A stretch of 40,031 nt of DNA from NCBI GenBank assembly GCA_009777635.1, contig WRLK01000029.1, forward strand, positions 1-40,031, in the 5' to 3' direction. The notes below the pieces were generated by a model that saw only the letters and a list, made by a program, of their open reading frames with translations, was not told the origin of the DNA and did not search any database. Both the position numbers and the translations under genes were made by a program. This DNA is from Oscillospiraceae bacterium. Its GTDB lineage: Bacteria; Bacillota; Clostridia; Oscillospirales; Ruminococcaceae. Each line of letters starts with the position of its first letter. Position 1 is the first letter of the stretch. Shown one piece after another: positions 32,839-39,904 of this stretch.

Positions 32839-33531
32839 CTATTCTTCACGGGGGTCGATGAACTTGACCCCTTCGGCAAAACGCCCGTATGAACCCGTGG
32901 CGTCCTTGATGGCCTGATTTGCGTCCACGCCTTTTTTAACGGCGTTCATCACCTTGCCCATATGTACAAACTCGTAGCCGATGATAAGGCCGTCCTTGTC
33001 AAGCGCGAGGCGTGTTACATAGCCCTCCGCCATTTCAAGGTATCTTGCGCCCTTTGCCCTTGTGCCGAACATGGTTCCGACCTGGCTGCGCAGACCCTTG
33101 CCCAAATCCTCAAGCCCGGCGCCAATTGGCAGCCCGCCCTCGGAAAACGCGGTCTGGGTTCTGCCGTAAATGATTTGCAGGAACAATTCACGCATGGCGA
33201 CGTTGATCGCGTCGCATACAAGGTCGGTATTCATCGCTTCCAGCACGGTTTTACCCGGCAGGATTTCCGTAGCCATAGCCGCGGAATGCGTCATGCCGGA
33301 GCAGCCGATTGTCTCGACAAGGGCCTCTTCAATAATGCCGTCCTTTACGTTTAACGTGAGCTTACACGCGCCCTGCTGCGGCGCGCACCAGCCCACGCCG
33401 TGCGTAAGGCCGCTGATATCCTTGTTTTCCTTGACCTGAACCCATTTGCCCTCCTCCGGTATGGGAGCCGGGCCGTGGCAAGCGCCCTTGGCAACGGGAC
33501 ACATACGCTCGACTTCCGAAGAATAAATCAT
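32839..33531 (-). CDS. NifU-like iron-sulfur cluster assembly scaffold protein
   Basis: A 230-residue protein with Cys at 11, 18, 49, 56, 77 and 106. Residues 58-170 resemble the NifU/IscU fold: KLTLNVKDGIIEEALVETIG, CSGMTHSAAMATEIL and later GLEDLGKGLRSQVGTMFGTRAKG. The N-terminal CPVAKGACHGP and GWCAPQQGAC pairs are additional possible cluster ligands not found in plain IscU. ATG 33531 has AAAGGGG 11 bases upstream. It lies directly behind a consensus promoter and precedes the GGGtGRT gene, so the two probably act together. Confidence 0.78.
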   Translation of the reverse strand: MIYSSEVERMCPVAKGACHGPAPIPEEGKWVQVKENKDISGLTHGVGWCAPQQGACKLTLNVKDGIIEEALVETIGCSGMTHSAAMATEILPGKTVLEAMNTDLVCDAINVAMRELFLQIIYGRTQTAFSEGGLPIGAGLEDLGKGLRSQVGTMFGTRAKGARYLEMAEGYVTRLALDKDGLIIGYEFVHMGKVMNAVKKGVDANQAIKDATGSYGRFAEGVKFIDPREE

Positions 33532-33570
33532 ACAAGTATACCCCTTTCCTGACTATATTTGTCCTTGAAA

Positions 33571-33599
33571 ATTATACAGTATCGCGATATCTTTGTCAA
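33571..33599 (-). promoter_or_regulatory. Perfect sigma-A promoter with palindromic spacer
   Basis: On the minus strand TTGACA (33594-33599), a 17-bp spacer and TATAAT (33571-33576). The spacer contains the palindrome TATCGCGATA (33580-33589), a possible operator between -35 and -10. Confidence 0.88.
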
Positions 33600-33657
33600 T
33601 TGCGCGCGGCGGTGCAAGAATTTCTGAAATTTCTAAGAAAAATATAAAAATACTGTT

Positions 33658-33686
33658 TTGCATTTTGATTGCAGATATGGTATACT
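33658..33686 (+). promoter_or_regulatory. Promoter of HDOD copy B
   Basis: TTGCAT (33658-33663), a 17-bp spacer, then TATACT (33681-33686) preceded by TGG. The TATGGTATACTGT block is shared with the copy A promoter. Confidence 0.8.
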
Positions 33687-33729
33687 GTCATCATATAGGC
33701 TGCTTGCGTAAGAAAAGAGGAGAACATAT

Positions 33730-34965
33730 ATGGATTTATTGATTGTTCCCGTTCCGATTTTCGATAAAGACCAAAAAGTGGAAGCGTACATGTTCCGCTA
33801 CCAGGACGGCAACGAGATTCTGGATACGAACCGGGGCCCCGCGCGTCTTGACGGGGTCATGACGTCCGCTCCGCTTGATATGCTCAATACGGTCGGCATT
33901 GATACATTTACGATGGGCAAGCCGATTTTTGTACCTGTTACCAATTACATGCTGCTTGCGAATTTAGACCGGCAGTGCTCTCAGCCGCCGCAAGAAGTTG
34001 TCTTTTTGCTTGACAATACCGTAAAAACCGAGCCGGAGTATATCGCCGGCATCGAGCGTTTAAAGGAATTGGGCTTCCGGTTTGCAATCAGCAAAATAAC
34101 GGAGATTGAGCCTTACGCCGAAATTTTAAGCCTGTGCGACTTCGCTTTTTTCGACCACCGGATTATAAACGAGCGCGAACAGCAAATCCTCAGGCTTTTA
34201 ATCGCGCGGGATTATAAACACATAACGGCAATCTACTCGCATATTATGACGAAGGAATTGTTTGAGGTTGTTGCCAAAAACGCGCCGGGACTGTACGAGG
34301 GGCGCTTTTACCGTACGCCGCTTACAAAGGGCAGCAAAGGCGTATCGCCGCTTCAGGTAAACCTGATTGACCTTCTAAACAAAGTGCGCAGCGATGATTT
34401 TGAATTTTCGGAAGTCGCGACAACAATCGCGAAAGACCCGGCGCTTTCCGTTGCGCTTCTAAAGCTTGTCAACTCCGCGTATTTCGGCTCCCGCAACAGA
34501 ATCGCGTCCATTAACCAGGCGGTTACCATGCTGGGCCAGCAGGAGACCAGAAAATGGATTACAACGGCTGTCGCAAAGCTTTTAGGTTCAGACAAGCCGA
34601 GCGAAATTACGCGGGTTTCGCTGATTCGCGCCAAGTTTTCCGAAAATCTTGCCGTCCTGTTCAAAATGCAAAAGGAAGCGGAAAGCCTGTTCCTTACGGG
34701 GCTTTTCTCCGTGCTTGATGCAATTCTTGACAAGCCGATGGCTGAGGCGCTTGAAATGGTACATGTTTCCGACCTGATTTATGAAGCGCTCGTCGATGAA
34801 AAAGGCGATTATTACCCCGTTTACCACTTTATGCGTTTGTACGAGTCGGCAATGTGGAACAGCCTCTCGCGCATTATGATACTCAATTCAATCAAGGCCT
34901 CGGATGTTTATGATTGCTACTTAAGCGCGCTTTGCTGGTATCGCGACATATTGACCGATAAATAG
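33730..34965 (+). CDS. HDOD/EAL-like signalling protein, copy B
   Basis: A 411-residue paralogue of the product at 16365-17600, equal in length and differing mainly by conservative changes (for example Thr-Thr-Ile-Ala-Lys-Asp context kept, EQQ/DRQ swaps). The HDOD core TIAKDPALSVALLKLVNSAYFG is intact, while the EAL-type half lacks a recognisable active site. ATG 33730 has AGAGGAG upstream. Unlike copy A, it lies head-to-tail with spoVG-B, whose own promoter and leader follow. Differences are spread along the gene, suggesting an old duplication with both copies under selection. Confidence 0.85.
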   Translation: MDLLIVPVPIFDKDQKVEAYMFRYQDGNEILDTNRGPARLDGVMTSAPLDMLNTVGIDTFTMGKPIFVPVTNYMLLANLDRQCSQPPQEVVFLLDNTVKTEPEYIAGIERLKELGFRFAISKITEIEPYAEILSLCDFAFFDHRIINEREQQILRLLIARDYKHITAIYSHIMTKELFEVVAKNAPGLYEGRFYRTPLTKGSKGVSPLQVNLIDLLNKVRSDDFEFSEVATTIAKDPALSVALLKLVNSAYFGSRNRIASINQAVTMLGQQETRKWITTAVAKLLGSDKPSEITRVSLIRAKFSENLAVLFKMQKEAESLFLTGLFSVLDAILDKPMAEALEMVHVSDLIYEALVDEKGDYYPVYHFMRLYESAMWNSLSRIMILNSIKASDVYDCYLSALCWYRDILTDK

Positions 34966-35274
34966 GATATATAAACAAATGTGAACATATAGTGTGCATT
35001 TGTTGACTATATTTTATCGAAGCGGGGGTTATGCTTACCGCTTGTATAGAGTAAGACAAATAACCCGCCGCTTAAGGAAGCGGGAGCTTTAGAACCTCAA
35101 TAAAACACAGGCGCGCCGGTTGTCGAACCGGCGCGCCTTTTCTTCTTTGCTTTGCAAAGGTGTGAATCGCGCGTAATGCGAACGAATATGGACGTAAGTT
35201 CACATTCAGTTCATACAGCCTGACATGCCGATATTCATATTCGCGCACATTATACTATTAATGTAAAAATCCCC
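34966..35274. other. Intergenic region with hairpins, no gene
   Basis: Contains a nested helix (GGGTTAT 35026-35032 with ATAACCC 35060-35066; CTTAC with GTAAG inside), then CCGCTT-aagg-AAGCGG at 35068-35083 followed by GGAGCTTTAG. It also holds the terminator at 35109-35138 and TGTGAA/TTCACA repeats. The two-hairpin block recalls IS200/IS605 right-end or omega-RNA-like structures; no transposase is present. Confidence 0.4.
35109..35141 (+). terminator. Intrinsic terminator after HDOD copy B
   Basis: A 13-bp GC-rich stem, AGGCGCGCCGGTT and complement, loop GTCG, followed by TTTTCTTCTTT. Confidence 0.9.
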
Positions 35275-35303
35275 TTGCAAATTGTCTTTTTATGGGGTAT
35301 AAT
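35275..35303 (+). promoter_or_regulatory. Sigma-A promoter of spoVG copy B
   Basis: TTGCAA (35275-35280), a 17-bp spacer, consensus TATAAT (35298-35303). The spacer begins ATTGTC, as in copy A. Confidence 0.88.
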
Positions 35304-35309
35304 GTGTGA

Positions 35310-35504
35310 AACAAACAAAATAGGCAGGCAGGCCACAGTGCGCCAACACCGTGACCCTGACAGGGAAGAAACAACCTTCCATGCCAATCGCTACATCAGC
35401 GACACCCGGTAATATTATAACCCCGGCTTCCGCTTTTGGCAAGCTGTTTAGGGTATCTGTTTGCTTTCGGGTGCAGGTATGGATTTCCATATCTGCACCT
35501 TTTT
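35310..35504 (+). promoter_or_regulatory. Structured leader RNA of spoVG, copy B (riboswitch-like)
   Basis: A homologue of the leader at 10352-10549. Blocks shared without change include GGCAGGCAGG (near), ACACCGTGACCCTGACAGGG, AAGAA, TTCCATGCCAATCGC, GCGACACCCG and TTTTGGCAAGCTGT. The first hairpin has changed on both sides (CAC-a-GTG with CAC-c-GTG), the TCGC/GCGA stem keeps its arms but has a different loop, and the terminator arm carries a G-U replacement. CACCCG (35403-35408) again complements CGGGTG (35468-35473). The closing helix is weaker here (CAAAC/GTTTG). Confidence 0.7.
35470..35504 (+). terminator. Intrinsic terminator inside the spoVG-B leader
   Basis: Arms GGTGCAGGTATGG (35470-35482) and CCATATCTGCACC (35487-35499), 13 pairs with one G-U, a 4-nt loop, then TTTTT. 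It lies upstream of the coding region. Confidence 0.9.
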
Positions 35505-35537
35505 GTTTGTCCATATAATACGTAAGGGGGGCTTCAT

Positions 35538-35834
35538 GTGAACATTACAGATATTAGAATCAGAAAGCTTTATCACGATGCCATGATAAAAGCGCTTGTA
35601 TCCATCACAATTGACGAAGATTTCGCAGTGCACGACATCAAGGTCCTCAAGGGCGGCACGGGCCGGCTATTCGTAGCCATGCCAAGCCGGAAGGATGATA
35701 CCGGCATATACCGCGATATTGCGCATCCAATAGATTCCGAATCGCGGCAGGATTTGGAAGCGAAAATCCTTTCGGTATATTACGAGCATCTTGAAAATGA
35801 AAATTTATCTGGAACAGCCGTCATGGATATATAA
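35538..35834 (+). CDS. spoVG: SpoVG-family RNA-binding regulator, copy B
   Basis: A 98-residue SpoVG homologue: NITDIRIRKLYHDAMIKALV, SITIDEDFAVHDIKVL, RLFVAMPSRKDDTG, YRDIAHPID. The C-terminus is seven residues longer than copy A's. The start is GTG 35538 with AAGGGGGG about 7 bases upstream. Expression passes through the leader terminator, as for copy A. Two SpoVG proteins may have different RNA targets, or act as a heteromer; SpoVG is known to bind RNA, so autoregulation through the leader is a reasonable inference. Confidence 0.95.
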   Translation: MNITDIRIRKLYHDAMIKALVSITIDEDFAVHDIKVLKGGTGRLFVAMPSRKDDTGIYRDIAHPIDSESRQDLEAKILSVYYEHLENENLSGTAVMDI

Positions 35835-36047
35835 AAACATGTACTCATAGGCGAAAAGCACCGGAGGTCTTATTTGCGCAGGCGCTGTGACCGGCCGGCT
35901 CTTGCGATATTTTTTCTACTGCCGCACTTCGGTCGCATCGCTGCGCGATGGTGTGAACTGCACGTGAACTGACGTTCACATCCGCCTTATGCGAACAAGA
36001 CGGCAGCAAAAAACAATTCGCAATTTCCAGCCGCTCACGGCCCCGGG

Positions 36048-37331
36048 TTATCTAAACAAACGCGCAATCGATTTTTCTAAATCGAACCTTGCCTTTTCGA
36101 CGTCTATCGTCGTGTAATTCCCGTTTTCAAACAGGATTTTGCCGTCCACCATCGTCATCGCGACGTCGCTTGCCTGCGCCGAATACACAAGCAGCGACGG
36201 CATGTCGTGTACCGGCATCAGATGCGCCCTGTTTAAGTTAATCGCCGCGATGTCGGCTTTCTTTCCGGCTTCAAGCGCGCCGCAATCGGGCCTCCCCTGC
36301 GCTTTCGCGCCGGCCTGCGTCGCCATGTAAAGAAGCGCGGCCGGGTGCACGATCGTCGGATTTTTCTCATAACCCTTATGGATAACCGATGCGAGATGAA
36401 GCTCCTCGAACAGATTGAGGTTGTTGTTGCTCGCGGCGCCGTCGGTGCCGAGCGCAATACCAATGCCCTTCGACAGCATTTCCCGGATGGGCATGAACCC
36501 GCTGCCAAGCTTCATATTGCTTGATGGGTTATGTACGGCTGTAACGCCCTTCTCAAGCATGATTTCAATGTCCTCCGGCTCGACCATGACACAGTGCGCC
36601 GCAACGGTCGGGTTGTCAAACACGCCGAGGTCGCTGAAATATTTGGCGGGCGTCTTGCCGTGGCGTTCTTTGCACTCCTCATGCTCTTTCGCCGTTTCGG
36701 AGAGATGCAGATGCATGATGGCGCCGCGCTTTTGGCAGTCCTCGCCGTGCTTTCGCACAACCTCGTCGTATGACGTATATTCCCCGTGAATTGCAAAATC
36801 GACCTTTATCCTGCCGTCCGCCATGCCGTGGCAGTTATCGTAAAACGACAAAGCCTCGTCCTTGCGGAAATTTTTCTCGTATGGTTCCGATTTGTCAAAC
36901 GCCAGAACCGGCCTGCTTAAATTCGCTTTCATTCCGGCGGTTTCAATCTCCTTCGCGGAGATTGCCTGCATATCATACATATCGGTGAAGCTTACAACGC
37001 CGCCTGCGAGCAGCTCCATCATCGCAAGGCGCGTGCCGACGCCGATGTCGTCCGGCGTAAGGTGCGCCTCAATCGGGAATATGACCTCCTCAAGCCACCG
37101 GTGCAGCGGCAAATCGCTGCCAAGGCCGCGCATCAGCACCATCGGCGTGTGCGTGTGCATATTGTAAAGCCCCGGTATTAAAAGATGGCCCGCAAGCTCG
37201 CGGCATGTGCCGTACCCCTCGGGCTTGTCCTGCCCCACATACGCGATTTTATCGCCGTTAACGCCCAGATATCCGCCTTTTAAAACCGAAAAGTCCTTTG
37301 TCAAAATATCGGCATGGAATAATGTTTTCAT
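36048..37331 (-). CDS. Amidohydrolase, MTA/SAH deaminase-like, copy B
   Basis: A 427-residue paralogue of the product at 21349-22635, roughly 80% identical by eye. All metal-site motifs are kept: NMHTHTP, HLHLSET, AAHCVM and LGTDGAASNNNLNLFEE. ATG 37331 is the equivalent of the GTG in copy A; a TTG at 37343 is too close to the GGAG site. The gene lies in inverted order relative to copy A, with the DUF6774-like gene upstream of it and CmpB divergent beyond. Both copies look functional, so different substrates or dosage are possible. Confidence 0.85.
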   Translation of the reverse strand: MKTLFHADILTKDFSVLKGGYLGVNGDKIAYVGQDKPEGYGTCRELAGHLLIPGLYNMHTHTPMVLMRGLGSDLPLHRWLEEVIFPIEAHLTPDDIGVGTRLAMMELLAGGVVSFTDMYDMQAISAKEIETAGMKANLSRPVLAFDKSEPYEKNFRKDEALSFYDNCHGMADGRIKVDFAIHGEYTSYDEVVRKHGEDCQKRGAIMHLHLSETAKEHEECKERHGKTPAKYFSDLGVFDNPTVAAHCVMVEPEDIEIMLEKGVTAVHNPSSNMKLGSGFMPIREMLSKGIGIALGTDGAASNNNLNLFEELHLASVIHKGYEKNPTIVHPAALLYMATQAGAKAQGRPDCGALEAGKKADIAAINLNRAHLMPVHDMPSLLVYSAQASDVAMTMVDGKILFENGNYTTIDVEKARFDLEKSIARLFR

Positions 37332-37404
37332 AGCGCCGCTCAACTCCTGCTTTGATTAATTGTCTAACAATATACATGATTCAGGGGCGTTTGTCAATGC
37401 GCGG

Positions 37405-37581
37405 TCACTCGTCCTTATCCCTGTTTCTGTCGCACAAATCGCGGAACAGCGCCGTTGCGAACATGGATTTACTAAGCTCGTTTAAGAACACGCTTAAACA
37501 AGCAAACTCCTCTTTTGTAAGAGTCGCGAAAAAGTGGTTTGTCAATGCCATAATCAGCACATTCAATTCAGAAGGACTCAC
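37405..37581 (-). CDS. Small DUF6774-like protein, copy B
   Basis: 58 residues from GTG 37581, with GGGGCGG upstream. The sequence MSPSELNVLIMALTNHFF then TKEEFACLSVFLNELSKSMF and ATALFRDLCDRN is almost the same as copy A at the protein level, while third codon positions differ, which is good evidence for coding. An open frame extends upstream to 37629 but has no ribosome binding site or similarity to copy A. It sits 73 bp before the amidohydrolase and is likely co-transcribed. Confidence 0.75.
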   Translation of the reverse strand: MSPSELNVLIMALTNHFFATLTKEEFACLSVFLNELSKSMFATALFRDLCDRNRDKDE

Positions 37582-37707
37582 AAAACCGCCCCTAATCGGT
37601 ATTCTAACCAGTATATGCGTTTTAGGCAAAATCCGCGAAAGACATGCTTTTTCCCATAATTACCATGAGTTTACAGTATATTTTCCGCTAAAATGCAAAA
37701 ACCACAT

Positions 37708-37869
37708 ATATAGTCGAACCACCCCAAAATTGCCACGTCTTAGCGGTCTATTTTCCGCCTCACTGCGTTGTCGTCCTTGCCGGGCGCTAGCCCGCCTGCG
37801 TCCTCCGCCTTGTGAATCAAAAAATATCCTCGCTAATCCTGTGCCGATTTTGAGGTGGTTCGACTATAT
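37708..37869. mobile_element. MITE-like insertion with terminal inverted repeats
   Basis: About 162 bp bounded by ATATAGTCGAACCACC (left) and its exact reverse complement (right); the similarity continues inward through CAAAAT to GCCAC with two or three mismatches, giving a TIR of about 28 bp. No coding capacity. Comparison with the spacer of copy A, where GCAAAAACCAC runs straight into the region before GGCGG, shows the empty site. A TA target duplication is plausible given the flanking TATA. Confidence 0.75.
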
Positions 37870-37893
37870 CACGGTAGTAGGCGGTTATTTAAA

Positions 37894-38367
37894 ATGAACG
37901 TTGCAACGCTTAAAAATTGGGGGCGGATAACGGTTTTATGGTTTTTGATGGGTTCCGCTTATTTCTTAGTCGAGCTTTTCTGGCGGATGCCGCACGGCGA
38001 AAGCCCACACCCCGTCATGCTTGCCGTCGGCGGGGTGTGCGGCGTGGCTGTCGGCGGCATTAACCAAAAACCGCAGTTTAAAGATATGCCGATTGTTCTT
38101 CAAGCGCTTCTCGGCACCGTTATCACGCTGCTGTTTGAATACGTTTTCGGGCTTTGGCTGAATCTTATAATGGGGCTGAATGTATGGGATTACAGCGGGC
38201 TTTACGGCAATGTGCTGGGCCAGATATGTATCCCGTTCGGGATTGCGTGGTTTTTTATCATGCCGTTTGCGATATGGCTTGACGATTATCTGCGCTGGGG
38301 CTTTGGCTGGAACGGCAGAAAATACGGCATAATAGCCGCTTACCGCGACCTTATCCTCCTAAAATGA
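37894..38367 (+). CDS. CmpB-like putative ABC transporter permease, copy B
   Basis: 157 residues, equal in length to copy A. The helices and the motif GLNVWDYSGLYGNVLGQICI are kept. ATG 37894 has GGCGG about 9 bases upstream; the frame open from 37855 starts inside the MITE-like insert and is rejected. The insert ends 24 bp before this start and so may have replaced or altered its promoter. Terminator at 38440-38478. Confidence 0.75.
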   Translation: MNVATLKNWGRITVLWFLMGSAYFLVELFWRMPHGESPHPVMLAVGGVCGVAVGGINQKPQFKDMPIVLQALLGTVITLLFEYVFGLWLNLIMGLNVWDYSGLYGNVLGQICIPFGIAWFFIMPFAIWLDDYLRWGFGWNGRKYGIIAAYRDLILLK

Positions 38368-38439
38368 ACAGCGCGCCGGTTCGGGTGTGGGAGTTCATAA
38401 GGACAATTTAACAACAGCCACCGGATAAAAGGAAATAAA

Positions 38440-38478
38440 AACCAAAAATCAGTCATTGTACTGACTTTTGGTTTTGTT
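38440..38478 (+). terminator. Intrinsic terminator after CmpB copy B
   Basis: AACCAAAA-a-TCAGT, loop CATTGT, ACTGA-c-TTTTGGTT, followed by TTGTTGT. One internal mismatch. Confidence 0.75.
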
Positions 38479-38593
38479 GTCTTCATCCGCAATTAGAAGA
38501 TCGCTTATTCGAATCCGGCGGCGGCGCCACCCGCATATAATCCGGGCTCACCCAATATGAAAATCATCGTATTTGTATTCAGTTTTAATTTTT

Positions 38594-38644
38594 TTGCTTT
38601 ATAAGGATTGAAAATGATATAATAAACGTATGGCGTTTATTATA
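38594..38644 (+). promoter_or_regulatory. Promoter with inverted-repeat operator
   Basis: TTGCTT (38594-38599), 18 bp, TATAAT (38618-38623). The -10 is the start of an 11-bp perfect inverted repeat, TATAATAAACG and CGTTTATTATA, with a 5-nt spacer (38618-38644). It is likely to control the serine hydrolase gene. Confidence 0.6.
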
Positions 38645-38651
38645 CGTCTGT

Positions 38652-38720
38652 GCGCAAAGCCCCGCCGCTAAAGCGGCAGCCGGCTTTTGCGCGCAATTAT
38701 ACCATATCGAAGATATGGTA
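38652..38720 (+). repeat. Leader hairpins before the serine hydrolase gene
   Basis: Two stem-loops: GCGCAAAGCC paired with GGC-t-TTTGCGC, enclosing GCCGCT-aa-AGCGGC (38652-38692); then TACCATATC-gaa-GATATGGTA (38700-38720). No T-run. They would lie in the 5' untranslated RNA. Confidence 0.6.
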
Positions 38721-38779
38721 ATAATGTTTGTATAAGGCGGTGATTCCAAGTACGTAAAGCAATCATATTCCTGTTAAGC

Positions 38780-39904
38780 ATGGCGCTGGTTTTTTGCGCC
38801 GCGGGCTGCGCTATGCACGAAAACTCCGCCGTTGGTCCGGATGAACCGGCAGGCGAGCCTGTAAACGCGGTGATTGAGGAACCTGTGCCCCCTGCACAAG
38901 AATTCGATACTCCGGAGCCGGTAGAGGAAGAAGAGCCGCCGCCCGATAACGGCTGGCAATTTGACGCGCCGGAGAATCACGGTGTTGACCGCGATATGCT
39001 TGAGCGGTTCCACGCAACCCTGGCAAATGTGGATATCCGCTGTGTTCTCATCGTAAAAGACGGCTATATCATCGACGAATACTATGCGGAGGATTGCGAC
39101 GAGAACACTATTTTTCACATGGCTTCCGTTACAAAAAGCGTTACAGGCGCGGTCGTCGGCCTTGCCGTTGACAGGGGGCTTTTACATGTGGACGAAAAGC
39201 TAAAGGATTTCTTTCCGCAGCTAAACGAGCCGGAGCAGGCGGACAAGCGTGACATCACCGTGGAAAACCTGCTCACACATACCTCCGGCATTTATTGGAA
39301 CGAGTGGGCGGGCGGGGATTATTACATACGGCTTGCGCGGAGCGAAAACTGGGTGGATTTTGTTTTCAGCCAGCCTATGGCGTCGGAGCCGGGCACGGCG
39401 TTCAACTATACCACAGGGGGCTCCCACCTGCTCGGCGCGGTTTTACAGGAAGCGGTCGGGGAATCCGCCTATGATTTCGCAAAGGAACATCTTTTTAATC
39501 CCCTCGGGATGGACGGCGTCCTTTGGCAAACCGACCCCCAGGGCATTACGGATACCGGAAACGGCATTGAAATGACCGCCCGTGACGCCGCAAAATTCGG
39601 CCAGCTCTATCTCTATGGCGGCAACTGGAGAGGACAGCAAATCATCTCGGAGGAGTGGGTGGAAAAATCCATCCGGCGCCAATCCGCAGGCTCCTATGGC
39701 ACAGGCGAGCACGGCTACGGTTGGTGGCTTCATTCTTTCAACGGCTACCAGGGCTATTACGCCATGGGACATGGCGGGCAGTATATCATCGTTATCCCGG
39801 AATTGAATCTCGTAACGGTGATGGCAAGCCGGGTATCCAATACCTATACCCCTCAATACCTTTTTGCCGATTACGTTATTCCGGCATTCAGGCAGGGCAA
39901 ATAA
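38780..39904 (+). CDS. Serine hydrolase (beta-lactamase/EstB-like), lipoprotein
   Basis: A 374-residue protein of the beta-lactamase-related (PF00144) family. The catalytic S116-x-x-K119 is in MASVTKS, the Tyr motif is FNYTTGGSH, and the third element GHGGQY replaces KTG. Acidic/Pro-rich residues 15-60 form a tether after a lipobox AAGC. From the first canonical ATG (38780) the signal peptide is too short. In frame upstream, codons from 38750 read VRKAIIFLLS, a typical basic n-region and hydrophobic core, but that stretch opens with GTA, after AAGGCGG at 38734-38740. The real start may be this non-canonical codon, or a mutated GTG. Probable role: cell-surface peptidase or esterase. Confidence 0.85.
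   Translation: MALVFCAAGCAMHENSAVGPDEPAGEPVNAVIEEPVPPAQEFDTPEPVEEEEPPPDNGWQFDAPENHGVDRDMLERFHATLANVDIRCVLIVKDGYIIDEYYAEDCDENTIFHMASVTKSVTGAVVGLAVDRGLLHVDEKLKDFFPQLNEPEQADKRDITVENLLTHTSGIYWNEWAGGDYYIRLARSENWVDFVFSQPMASEPGTAFNYTTGGSHLLGAVLQEAVGESAYDFAKEHLFNPLGMDGVLWQTDPQGITDTGNGIEMTARDAAKFGQLYLYGGNWRGQQIISEEWVEKSIRRQSAGSYGTGEHGYGWWLHSFNGYQGYYAMGHGGQYIIVIPELNLVTVMASRVSNTYTPQYLFADYVIPAFRQGK

Larger units (their letters stand above)
36048..38367. repeat. Inverted duplicate of the 20486-22635 block
   Basis: The order amidohydrolase(-), DUF6774-like(-), CmpB(+) here mirrors CmpB(-), DUF6774-like(+), amidohydrolase(+) at 20486-22635. Genes, their relative orientation and intergenic blocks correspond, so this is a segmental duplication in inverted orientation, later diverged and interrupted by a MITE-like insert. 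Confidence 0.85.
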
